The notes under the pieces were generated by a model, which was not told the DNA's origin, ran no database searches, and was given only the letters and a program-made list of their open reading frames with translations. The translations under genes were made by a program, and so were the position numbers. From NCBI RefSeq assembly GCF_028858725.1, contig NC_084771.1, forward strand, positions 10,754,915 to 10,818,914: a stretch of 64,000 nucleotides of DNA, given 5' to 3'. Shown in pieces: positions 25,623-35,725 of the stretch. Source of the stretch: Colius striatus. Its lineage: Eukaryota; Chordata; Aves; Coliiformes; Coliidae. Numbering within the stretch: the stretch's first letter is position 1; every line of letters begins with the position of its first letter.

Positions 25623-26750
25623 TAGTTTGATGTTTGAGTTAAAACAAACTGTCCATACTTTATCTCTGTAGTCATCAGTTTTCTGACTTTTTTTGGCTGT
25701 TGAAGCAGAGTCCTGAGGAGGGAGCACAGTGTTGGCAGTAGCAAAGGTTTTTCACAAGACTTCTGCAATGCTTACTGCAATGTTTTGTCACCTCCTCATT
25801 TCTCCTTTAATTACACACATTAAAGTGCTTAGTTGGGCTTCAGTAGTTGCATAAAAGGAAAATCTGTGTAAAAAAGGGTAGAGAGGTACTCTTGCCTGTT
25901 CAAATAGTTGAGAACAGTAGTGTCTCTTAAGACCATGTATGCTGATGTTCATGAAATACTATATTGATTGGCCATGTTTAAACCTGTGGAAAATCTCCCA
26001 CTAAACATTGAGTGAAGCTGTATATCTATCCTTACCTGGCCATCTGAGGTATATTCTCCCAGTTTTTATTTATTATTACATGCCACTGGGAAGGATAAGA
26101 CAGAAGGAAAGAGTGAAGGACATTATTTAAACAAAGTTGTATAAAGAATTTAGGAAATGATCATTGAAGCTTTAGAGGAAAGTATTTTTTTAAACATAAA
26201 TGGCATTTCCTGAAGAAAATCTTAACTGTAGGTTGTACAATATATTTGAGTTGTTTTCCAGCTTTACTTCAACAAACACTGTCTCAATTTTTTCATTGTC
26301 TTATGAATTGCTCTTTAGAGTGACTAGATGAGATGCTCTCTTTAGATGTTAATTAATTTTGTTTTAACAAGTTGCAGTTTCAGGTAGGAAGATGCTAAAT
26401 CTATATTAGGCAGTCCTTGAAATTCAGTTTAGTTAATGTCATAGTATTTAAGTACTTGCTTTACTAATATATTTGTGCTGTGTCATTAAGTAATGTAATT
26501 CTTTAGGGTTCTTATTCCCTCTCCCTCTTTGGAGACTATTCATGGAGACATTTATTGTGCAAGGTTCTACAGTTATCATCTGGATTTTTATTTAAGCTCT
26601 GCTGTCATTATAGTCATTGCCTCTAGGCTTGACATTGGGTTTAGCTTTTTTATTAGATAATATAAGGTCACACAGATAGAAGACCAGTAATAATTCTCTT
26701 TGCCTGGTACAGTAATTGATACTTTTGCTTTGTTGATTTATGCCTGACAG
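25623..26750 (+). other. last part of intron 3
   Basis: AT-rich intron DNA ending in gatttatgcctgacag before exon 4. Nothing else is recognised. Confidence 0.5.
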
Positions 26751-26983
26751 AAATTACTGAATTGTTAGATGAAGAACTGGATGCTCTCCGGGCTTTTTGC
26801 ACCGTTAAGATTAGTGAGATGCGTCAGCAGCTGCTCTCTAAGCAGGCAAGTGGTGACAAGTCAAGAAAACTGCAGCATGGATTCACAGCAAAGGAACCAG
26901 AGACAAGAGATTTGAACTGCGTCGTTCCTGATGGACTAATGAACAGGATCCGCCTGAAAAATATCAGAGACACTGTTAAACAG
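26751..26983 (+). CDS. C8orf48: exon 4 of the C8orf48-like gene
   Basis: A 233-bp exon, acceptor tgcctgacag and donor CAG|GTACTG. Two bases complete a Glu codon from exon 3, then 77 intact codons follow to the boundary. The start is an amphipathic, helix-like segment (ITELLDEELDALRAFCTVKI) followed by a Lys/Arg-rich linker and a helix-like end (LMNRIRLKNIRDTVKQ). The helical segment is the part that most reminds me of the DUF4606 family. Codons show no disruption, in contrast with exon 2. Confidence 0.65.
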
Positions 26984-28845
26984 GTACTGCAGGGAAGAAA
27001 AAAAAAGTAGGTTTTGCCTTTGCTTTTGGGAAGACCACTGGATAAGAAACCATAAGGATCAAATCAAGCAGACCTGACTGATGCTATGCTCAGGCCTCAG
27101 AAATTCTTGCTTGATGTCTCAAGATTTACCTTTCTCACTTTTTTGTTAGACACTGCTGCAGAACTGTTGCTAGTAAATAATCATTATGAAATACTGTCTG
27201 ATGATAAAATGCTGGGTTGTGTGATTGAGTGAGGCTGGGATGGTCGGTTATTGCAGTTCACAATAAGCCCTGCATCAACTGAAGAAAAAAAAGCCTTGTT
27301 ATTGCACATGTTATTTCATTATGTAGTCTTTATGACAAAACCTCCCCCTGCTCTCCTCTGCAAAGCCTGGACCAGGTGAGCAGGGAGCAGTACTTTCAGT
27401 CAGTTCTGGCATGATGATTATTTCAGGCTTCCTGTTTGTTTAAATTGTTTTGAAATTTCAGCAAACTGCATTCACTCTATTCATGTCAACCAACCCACCC
27501 TCCACGTTTTGTACAATTTTTACTGCTTCTTTTATTTGTCCTACTGTGGGGTAATACATTTTCTAAGGAAAGCAACTTTACTGTGTTTATTTTTTTTCCT
27601 GTCTTTTCCAAATAGTATTCTTATGCAGAGGAGGTAAAATCAAGGAAGAAGATGACAGAGGGTCTTGAGACATAACTCTCTAGTCTTGATTCCACTGCTT
27701 TTGTAGCACCTTATTGCACAGATGGAATCTGTGTAAATTAAATCAGATAAAATTATTGACATTTCGTAAATGCCCAAAGACTGTAATTTGTGTAATGCTA
27801 TTAAATATGCTTAAGTTTTCCTGGAGCACAAACCAACATGGTAATTAATAACTAGTACTGTTTCTCTTACAGAGATAACAGTTGAATCCTGTTTGTATTT
27901 CAACTCAGAGCTGTGTATAGAGATTTGAAATAATTCCTTCAGAGTTTATTTACCTCTTAAAATTTGTAAAGATAACCATAAACTCTGTTTGGTGTTTAAG
28001 GCCTTACGTATACTGTCAACATAGGAACACTGCTGTTGTTACAGCCTCATTACAATCAGTTCTATATGGTGATTATTGCTGATTAACAGTTGTTACCGAG
28101 TTGTGATGATCAAGTAGTTGAAACGTGGAATAAAACATGTTAATTTAACTTAATGGAGCCTTCAGGAATTAGTGATTTGCTGCTGTTGCAGACTGGTTAG
28201 CATGCAGGGCTGGCTTCCTGGAACATCAGGTACTCATTAAGCAAGAGCAACTAAGGGCTGGTGGTGCTCTAAACATATGTAACAGTAGCAAAATATGTTG
28301 AGATTTATGTTGACAAAATGGTCATTTGTACTGAGCATCCACTCAGGGTCAGATGAATTATGCTACTTACAACAATTGTTTTGCCAGTTTAAGTGTATCC
28401 TCTCAGTTGATATTGGCTGGTCACTGATGTGTTGCTTGACAATCATTATTTCACTTTTTTTTGACCATTCCAGTGCTGTGGAGGGAGTCAATAATGTCCA
28501 TGTAACCTCAAGCGTCAGGGAAACTCCTTGTTACATGAAGAAATAGTATATTACACATCAGTGAAGCTGTGCTTCTGGCAAGTAGATAATTTTCATGAAA
28601 CTAAGTTGTCAGTGCTGGAAGGGTTAATACCCAGGGAAAGCACATGTATTTAGTGTGAAAACATTCAGATAGGCTCATCAAGATGATACTGTGACAAAGG
28701 TTATGAAATAATTTAAAACTGCCTACAGAAGCAATTTTTTGTCTTCAGACAGTATCTATAGCTGTGTTTTCATTGATTGTTCTTAATGAAATTACCATAT
28801 AACTAGGGCAGACATTGCTCATTGCATCAAAGTCTCATCTTTTAG
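26984..28845 (+). other. intron 4 of the C8orf48-like gene
   Basis: Begins GTACTG and ends agtctcatcttttag. AT-rich; no repeat family or additional exon recognised. Confidence 0.5.
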
Positions 28846-28998
28846 GTGACAGAAGCTCAAATTCACAGATCCTATGTATGCATTGACTGTCAGAAGAAGG
28901 AGGCAGAGCTAGCCAAGATCACCTTTCTCAGACGAAAGAAGATTCTAATGGAAAGTGCTTTAATCCAAGAGAAATTAGAAGAACAGATTTACTCCAGA
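28846..28998 (+). CDS. C8orf48: exon 5 of the C8orf48-like gene (CxxC plus basic helix)
   Basis: Exactly 51 codons, phase 0 at both ends, acceptor atcttttag and donor AGA|GTAAGC. It encodes a CxxC pair (YVCIDCQKKEAELAK), then an Arg/Lys-rich block (FLRRKKILMESA) and a Glu-rich helix ending KLEEQIYSR. A lone CxxC does not make a zinc site on its own; a partner pair is not visible elsewhere in the protein. This is the most family-like exon of the gene and has no damage. Confidence 0.65.
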
Positions 28999-30092
28999 GT
29001 AAGCACCACAATGTTTTTTTTTAGCAACATTTTATACATACTGTAACTAAAGAATTGGTAAGCCAGATTTCCCTCTGATTTATTGTAAGTCAAAATGCAA
29101 TTTGGCTCCACATCATTAATAAAATGAATGGCTCTAACATACTGATTGAGTCATTTGAGCTTGCCTGAGTTATATAAGGTGAAAGTGTTTTCTAGGATGT
29201 CCTTGAATTGTTTTGGGTACATCTTGATTATTTCTCCACAGTTCTTCTGATAGGCAGTCCAAGATATCATGGTAAATGACTGAGATGACAGTAGGTAACT
29301 ATGTCCATACTAGTCTTCCTTACTCATCCTTTCACATAGGTCACTGCAATGTGTTATGGAGGCTAAGGCCTCTTGGATACACTGAAATTTCTTCTGGGAA
29401 GAACTGTCTTCTGTCTGTGTCTGCTGTCACAAAGACTGAAGCCTTCTTGTTAGGAAATACCTCTGGAACAGCTGGAAAGCAATGTAAGCTGAAATCTGCA
29501 GAATTCCCTGTGTGTTCTGTGGCTGTTCCTCAGGATGGTCTTGTTCCTGAAGGAAGATCTTTTCTCTCACTTCTTGAAAGGGAGTCAGATTGAAAGCAGG
29601 TTATTTCTGACTGATGAATAAGTATTGTTCCCTGAAGCCTTGATTGCTTCTCAAAGCCCTGAGAGCTTCCTAGCTGTGAGCAGAGTGAGAATTTGTGCCT
29701 TGTGCTACACAGTCTTTTTTTACCTAGTAATGCCAGTCTCCTGAGTTTTGGCTGAGATTCACTCCATATCTACGATTTGAGAACTTCAGTCTCAAATGAG
29801 ATTTTGCTTTTTCTCACTTGTTTTTCTGACAACCTCCCTGAAAAGGCCAGCTGCTTTTTTCCTTCCTCTCCTTAGAGAAGAAACCTGCTTTGTGAGGCAG
29901 ATCACTGGCAACGCTGTTCAACAAAGTTTTAAAATAGGATGCTTTAAACATATCCAGAAAAAACTGTGCTGATGAGTGCTGCCTACCTGGTTGTTTTTGA
30001 AGGACTGGATGCAGCTGCCAGTGTGATACAGGACATGAGAAATGGCAGGAATACAAAACCAAGTAATTTCCATGTTTCCTTTTTTATTTCAG
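28999..30092 (+). other. intron 5 of the C8orf48-like gene
   Basis: Begins GTAAGC, ends with a strong acceptor (ccttttttatttcag). Open frames inside (for example 29276-29593) show no family resemblance and lack splice borders. Confidence 0.5.
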
Positions 30093-30164
30093 GATGTGCT
30101 CACACATATAGGAGAAGCACTTGGAAGCCTTCTCAATCCTTCAGAGGATCCCAGGAACTTATGA
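30093..30164 (+). CDS. C8orf48: exon 6, C-terminal codons of the C8orf48-like gene
   Basis: Joined in phase 0 to exon 5, this gives 23 codons (DVLTHIGEALGSLLNPSEDP, then RNL) ending at TGA 30162-30164. The next codon is TAA, followed by Arg-Leu-Lys codons and a further stop at 30186. As I recall, family members continue past the Asp-Pro-Arg with a few residues including a Trp and Lys-Arg-Leu. The pattern TGA, TAA, AGG, CTG fits loss of that Trp and Lys by single substitutions. If so the protein is truncated only by about half a dozen residues. Confidence 0.55.
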   Translation, partial: DVLTHIGEALGSLLNPSEDPRNL

Positions 30165-31510
30165 TAAAGGCTGAAAGGTCAGAAAATGTAAGGCCTGAAA
30201 AGTAGTAAACATAATTCAAGGACATAAAGAACTGGGAGAGTCTTCTGCAAGCAGTCACCTACTGAATGCCAACGATTGTGGATATAACCTGTTTTGTCAG
30301 TGATGAATTGGGTAGTGGTTTAATAATCTTGCAGGTGGAACCAGATATGCCCAGCATGCTGGTGTCTGGGTTATGATTCAACTCTTCATTCATGCAAATG
30401 TCCCAATACGTTTTAATCCAACTATATGCATTTTTCAAAATAAGGAAGCCAACACTTTCTATTATTAATCTGACAAGTAATAAGTGTTGGGTTTTGTGGG
30501 ATTGCTTGTGGGATTTCACAGCAGCTCCCAGCTGCTTCCATCCATAAGAAAAATAAATGATTCTGGTTTTTGGGGCAGGGAGGTGTAATTACTGGATTTC
30601 AGCTCAATCTTAACCCACTGTCTCATGGTAAATTGAAAGTGAGAGCCTCAGGTGGAGGAGGAAAAGAAGGTTGCAAAGTAACTATAGAAAGGAGTAAAAT
30701 GAGATGGGATATTTATAGAACTGAAATAATGAGACTATTACAGAAATTAATCAGCAAGACTGAGGATGCCGACAGGACAAGAAATGATAATAAATTAATC
30801 ATAGAACCTGTATAGGATAGGTGTCTAGGAAGAGAAAAAACAACATAGATTAAAACTGGAATAAGATGCCAAATAGTATTTTTGACCATTTTTTGAATAT
30901 ACTTGGGAATTTATTGTAATTTTCCGTGATTTTTTTTCAAAATGGCAAAGTCACTGTCTTCCAAAGAACAGGTCTGGGGCAAGAATTGGTATTCAGTATG
31001 CATCCAAAGAGAATGGCTCTGTGCGGGGGCACTCAGTGCCTCAGACAATGCAATCATCTTCATTGTAGCCTCAAAAGATGGATGCTGATCTGTGGGCACA
31101 AATGCAGCCCACCTTTCTGATTACTGCTGACAGCAAGAGCTCACTGCACTACTCCTGGAGTAACCTTGTGGCCGTTGGACTTGGTGAGTCATGAAGTTAC
31201 TGACTCCTCAGTCTATGGTTTACTGACTTCTGTGGACTTATATCTCTGAAGGCTGTGGAAATCTTAAAGGAATATACTTAGCTATGAACTCATACTATGA
31301 TTTTGTTTTGAAGCAAATAGGATTCAACCTTAATGTAGCATTTTATCTTTCCATTTCAGACAATAATGTGTATTGTTGACGTTGGGTTTGTATTTTATAC
31401 CCATATGGTTATTTTATTTTGTATGCTGTATAGTGTTTATAAAATGCTTGAGGGCTGCTTAGCCTCTTGTTTTTGTTTTCAATAAATCAATAGCAAACTG
31501 GAAATCTAGG
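30165..31510 (+). other. probable 3' untranslated region of the C8orf48-like gene
   Basis: Follows the stop with no further exon evident. Candidate poly(A) signals AATAAA occur at about 30551 and 31481-31486; the latter follows a T-rich stretch and is the better candidate for the transcript end. The exact end is not determinable from sequence alone. Confidence 0.4.
31481..31486 (+). terminator. candidate poly(A) signal AATAAA
   Basis: Canonical hexamer in 'tttcaataaatcaatag', about 1.3 kb after the stop codon of the C8orf48-like gene. Position is plausible, but this hexamer is common by chance in AT-rich DNA. Confidence 0.35.
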
Positions 31511-32993
31511 ATATCAAAGTACACGAGCTCACCTGTGTTAGTGATTATGTGCCTTTTGGTGCTTAAAAACCTACCTTGAATGAAGTCACTAGGAGTTGAT
31601 CCTGAGTAGGTCAAGACCCAAGTTTGAAAACATCATGCAGCCTTAAGTTGCTCAAAACTAGTTCTCCTCACTCCTTTATCATCAGTTTATTGTGATTTCT
31701 TGTAAACAGCAGGTTTGGTAGTCCTTGGAAAATAGTCCCCTAAGCTTGGCTTTAACTTTTGAATTGTCACTGCAGATTATGTAGCCACTTGCATACTGCT
31801 TCTGCTTTCTTTCCAGTACTCTGTAATCCTTAGAAATGCATCAATCCCTTAAATCTCCCTCCTTCCAATCTTTATTTGTAAACACTCCATCTCTCTCTCT
31901 TGTTTGCTTTGGACTGCACTCTCTTTTTCTCTTGAGCCCTTCAAAGTCTCTAGCAATCTGCCTGACGCCAGGCAAAGGACGCCCATTATTCCAGAGGAAG
32001 TCTCATAAGGGCTGTCAGATGCAGAAGTGGTGATGAGGAATTGAATCCTTTGAGAATATAATTTTGTTGTTATTGCCAATGAACACAGCTTTCAGCCCTT
32101 ACAAAACCCATAGAAAGTGAGTTCCAGGACTCTAAATATAGATTGATTATTTTTGTAAGTAAAAGACAACATTTTGGTATTTTTGCCTTTGGTACACAGA
32201 CACTTTCTAGAAGTACTCAAATATTTATTTGCAACTCTTGTCAAGCCTTTCTGTAAATACATTCAACTGTGAGTTGTTTGGGTTAGGCATCTGACAATAT
32301 TTGTCTGTAAAATGGTATTCATTCTGCTACTGCACAGTGACTGTACAGTTACTGTTTGTTTGCATAAATGCTACAAAGACAATTCAGATAGCTCCTCTGA
32401 AAAATCAAAGCCTGTTTTGCTTGTGTCTGTGGCATGCATTTTCCTCCTGCTCACTGCAGTTCTTTCATTTTTATCAAGAATGACTCTTAAGATCTGAGTG
32501 TTTATCTTCTGCTTTGTTGTAGCAGCTATTAGTAATGTGTGATGGAATGATCTGCGTCTCTAAGTAATTTAATTTATAATCCTGTGGTGTCTGTGACTAG
32601 AGACCCCAAAATTCTGACATGTGGGATGTAGGTGAAAAAAGGTAGATGATGTCTCTTCCTTTTACCTCTCACAGGAGCTTTCACCACCACCCCACCCCCC
32701 CATAGTAGATGTTTTCTTTTGATCCAAAGAAATACTCTAAAACTATTATTAAAAAAATACCTATTCATCTGCTCCCTTGCTTGTGCTCTAGGCTTATCAT
32801 TCCTCAGTCTTATCTCTCACCCTCTCCTGGGCCATGGGACTTTAGTCATTTCTCCTCTAGTATAAACTTGCATCTCCTTCATCAATAGGCTTCTAGTATA
32901 TGTTTGGGAATTAAGTTTTAGTGCAACTAGCTTGGATGTGAACTGGGAACTAAGATAAAGATGCTTGATTTCCAGGTACTTGTGAAATATGTA
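31511..32993. other. intergenic stretch, no gene seen
   Basis: AT-rich DNA between the plus-strand gene and a CR1 fragment. It contains a C-rich run (caccaccccacccccc, about 32683-32700) whose complement is G-rich. No exon is supported. Confidence 0.5.
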
Positions 32994-33070
32994 ATCACAG
33001 AATGGTGGAGGTTGGAAGAGACCTGTGGAGTCCAACACCCTGTTCAAACAATCTCAACTAGAGTTGGGGG
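32994..33070 (-). mobile_element. short CR1 LINE end, antisense
   Basis: 'aatcacagaatggtggaggt', 'tggaagagacctgtggagtc' and 'caacaccctgttcaaacaat' match the antisense 3' end of an avian CR1. Only about 75 bp remain. Confidence 0.85.
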
Positions 33071-33904
33071 GACGTGGTACTACTAGTCCAGTTATCTTGA
33101 ATCTTTCCTCTTAAGCTGTACTAAAACCAGGAATGCCTCAGGCCCCCTTGGGGCTTCTGCCTGTTCATAAACCCACCTCCAGTCACATGTTTGTAATGTG
33201 GTAAGAGTCAGTTGGTTTGGGTTGGGTTTTTTAATTTTTTCACCATAGCCAGTTGGATGAGCTTCCAAGAAGAGCAGCTGAACCCATTTATTCATACTGG
33301 GAGCCTGATATTTTAAACTGGTGACACTGAGGACAAAATTTTGCTGCTGGGAGGGATCATTCTCCCCTGTGAAGTTGTTAACTGACACAGTGCCCAGATT
33401 CCTCTCAATAAAACCTGAATTACAGCTTTCAAGGCTGTTATTCCAAATTATACATACATACTGGAGTGCTTCCAGCTATGTATTTTTAAAGCATTTTGAA
33501 ATATACTTGCATTCTTCAAATGATAATTTTCTTACTGTTCACTCTGATTTTCAGAGAAGGACTTTATTGTCTCCACTCACTAAGAGCTAACCTTGCCACT
33601 ACATGCACATTGTTCTGTCTGCAACAGAGGTAGCATTGGAAGTGCCACTGTGTTTAAAACATGGGGGTTTAATTTTGTGAATACATATATTTATCTCATG
33701 AACACTACGTTTGCATTGATTTTACACAACTGTTCCTTTTTCCTCCACAACTGAGGAGCTTTGCACTGATAGCAGCATGGTGTGTTAGAGGAGAGGCTGG
33801 GAAAGGAGGAGTGTCAGTGCTGACCTTCTGTCAGCAAGGTCCTCTTACTTACTGGATTGATCAGGGTACCTTAAAAAAATGTTCAGCTTCTGGGCATGGA
33901 TATT
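33071..33904. other. intergenic stretch, no gene seen
   Basis: No recognisable exon or repeat; AT-rich with moderate pyrimidine runs. Confidence 0.5.
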
Positions 33905-33913
33905 CACTGCTTA

Positions 33914-33931
33914 TTTATTCATTTATTTATT
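33914..33931 (-). terminator. candidate minus-strand poly(A) signals
   Basis: Overlapping TTTATT motifs on the plus strand give three AATAAA hexamers on the minus strand, about 1.2 kb after the stop codon of the minus-strand membrane-protein ORF. They could end its transcript; the low-complexity setting makes chance occurrence likely too. Confidence 0.3.
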
Positions 33932-35090
33932 TTGTAATAAAATAGTACTGTTTGTTCTCACATAGAGTAGTGTGTATGATCCATAAATACGTTTGTAAAA
34001 GATATCTGTAGCATGTAACAGAACCCTTTAGAATATTCTGTGAAAAGTCATGGGTTTAGTTGATAGCATTTTAAGAACATTTACATCCTTCATCTTGACA
34101 TTTTTAAAGAGAACATTTTTTGCCTACAGAAGTAAGTTTACAGCATCATCACAGTATTATAGCTTGTTTAAAAATACATACAGCAGTATTGGCAATTGCA
34201 AGCAAGCTATATACTTGAGCAGGGGTTTGGTAATTTTACATGGTTTAAAACAGTTACGTATAGTAATGTTACATCCATCACTTTATTAGAAAATATTACT
34301 TATATATGCTACTCACAATAGATCTGTCATTTTTCTGTGACATTGCAGGCTATGAAAATAGAGACACACCGTTATATGGTTGGTTTTAAAAATAATTACA
34401 ATCCTAGTTAAAAAAAAAAGTGCATTAGGCTTTGCTCTTTCCTTGGTGGGGTAGGTCCCACTTAACACTGGGTGTCCTTAATTCACTGAGGGTTGGAATG
34501 CCACTAGCACCTCTCGGCACTGCCTCTTGTGTGAAAGAAATGCTGACTTCCCACCCCTAACAAGTGCAGGGCTGGCTCCTACGAGCTCTCTGCAGGTAAC
34601 TGTTGCTGAAGATGAGTTCTTCAGCTACAGGCCTTCAGGAGCAGGCTGCTGCTGAGTTTCTGTGAATCTCATTTACTTAAGACTCCAATTACATTTCAAA
34701 ACCTTCAGCCACATGATTAGATCAGTGCAAGGCAACACAGCTCCACTGACTTTTATCAGCTGTGTTGGTTTGCATTAACCAAAACCTGACCTTTTGTCTT
34801 CCATGGGCCAGGGGGTTTTTGGAAGAGTGCAACCAATGGATTTAAATGTAGTGTTTAGTAATACAATAGAGATTAAAAATATGTGACTGCATGAGTTCTA
34901 CTTTGCACAAATGAGACTAAATATATAAATATATATGTATAATAAAGCTGTAGGAAATCTCCAAGCTGCTAACAGCTCTTACAAATGATAAAACAAGGAT
35001 CTATTTGCTTGGAAATGTCATAGTTGCCGTTATGATTTTCGTTTTCAGGTAATGCAAGGGTATTTCATGGTGGAGCCACTTTTTTGTTCT
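33932..35090 (-). other. possible 3' untranslated region of the membrane-protein ORF
   Basis: AT-rich DNA downstream of the minus-strand ORF with no coding signal. A TA-rich run (atatataaatatatatgtat) lies at about 34921-34940. The assignment as 3' UTR rests only on position and on the AATAAA cluster at its far end. Confidence 0.3.
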
Positions 35091-35393
35091 TTATGAAACA
35101 AGTCCAGGCCTGCTTTGAAAAGTGCTCTTTTCGTGGTCTTTCTGATACTCCTCTTGTGCTTTCTGCAGTTTTTTATCTCTCAGTTTCCACTTGTGAAAAG
35201 AGTAGGTTACTAGGGATGTCATTATCAAAGAGAAAATAATAATCAGCACTATAATCAGTGCAATAGTGGATGAGAGGGACCCCTCCAGCTGCTTAGTTTC
35301 AGTGTCTGTTGTTGCGTTCAGTTTAGCAAAGTTTTCATAGTCTGTTGAAGCCAGAAGTGTGGGTAGAGGAGCTTCTTTGAACTTGGGCCTCAT
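35091..35393 (-). CDS. unrecognised single-pass membrane protein ORF (or last exon)
   Basis: An ORF of 100 codons from ATG 35393 to TAA 35091. Residues 1-40 are polar with an N-glycosylation sequon (NAT at about 26-28) and Thr/Glu-rich sequence. Residues about 41-65 form a strongly hydrophobic helix (STIALIIVLIIIFSLIMTSL). A charged, Lys/Glu-rich tail follows (HKWKLRDKKLQKAQEEYQKD). The layout is outside-stalk, membrane, basic cytoplasmic tail, as in the C-terminus of a type I protein. There is no signal peptide, so either it inserts with its helix as anchor or this is the last exon of a longer gene. I do not recognise the family. The start has a weak context and in-frame stops lie just upstream. 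Confidence 0.5.
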   Translation of the reverse strand: MRPKFKEAPLPTLLASTDYENFAKLNATTDTETKQLEGSLSSTIALIIVLIIIFSLIMTSLVTYSFHKWKLRDKKLQKAQEEYQKDHEKSTFQSRPGLVS

Positions 35394-35725
35394 TGGGATT
35401 CAGTGGTTGTACTCACTCGGTCACGATTTCTGAAGCAAGAACTAGGATTCCCTTGCCACCCGTGTCATTCGTAAGACAGGTTTCTCCTTGGGTTCTCCAG
35501 GCATAGGTGAGGCTCAGAAGCTTTCTTGTCTATGAAGCCAGGGACTGTAGGAATAACAGTGTGTGTCAAAAAGTTTGTAGCACAGATCATCTATATCCAG
35601 AGTTGTGTGAGTCAGAAACCTGTGTGCACTGTTGTCTTCTTTATCAGGGGATGGGGGAAGTTTTCTTGAAGAGATAATTGAAGAAAATCTAATCAATTTC
35701 CCAGTAACATTGTGGTGTCAGGGCT
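35394..35725 (-). pseudogene. possible frame-broken coding sequence upstream of the membrane ORF
   Basis: On the minus strand an open stretch runs from about 35720 to the stop at 35514, with a sequon-like NVTG and a Cys-containing segment (LDIDDLCYKLFDTHCYSYS). A different frame over about 35545-35470 reads PGFIDKKASEPHLCLENPRR, and after a TGA the same frame gives CFRNRDRVSTTTESQ up to a stop just before the membrane ORF. The compositions look like one extracellular region with Cys residues and a Thr-rich stalk, broken by frameshifts and stops. Alternatively these are chance frames. No homologue is recognised. Confidence 0.25.

Larger units (their letters stand above)
16579..30164 (+). pseudogene. 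C8orf48: C8orf48-like gene (DUF4606 family), probably decaying
   Basis: Six exons: up to 16645, 17999-18256, 20384-20506, 26751-26983, 28846-28998, and 30093 to a stop at 30162-30164. Internal phases match throughout (1, 1, 0, 0). The product has an acidic, Ser-rich N-terminus, a central segment rich in charged residues, a CxxC followed by a basic helix, and a short conserved C-terminus. This layout matches my memory of vertebrate C8orf48, an uncharacterised protein of about 320 residues in human; its molecular role is unknown. Damage: exon 2 needs a frameshift near 18046-18061 and has TGA at 18148-18150, and the frame ends in consecutive TGA and TAA. Intact splice sites and an open 3' frame suggest recent loss, sequencing error, or use of a downstream ATG at 18169 (222 aa). 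The family assignment is from recall, not a search. Confidence 0.55.

Noticed and set aside
24824-25768. Several open frames of 60-90 codons on both strands in intron 3
   Set aside because: They coincide with the two CR1 fragments and are explained by them.
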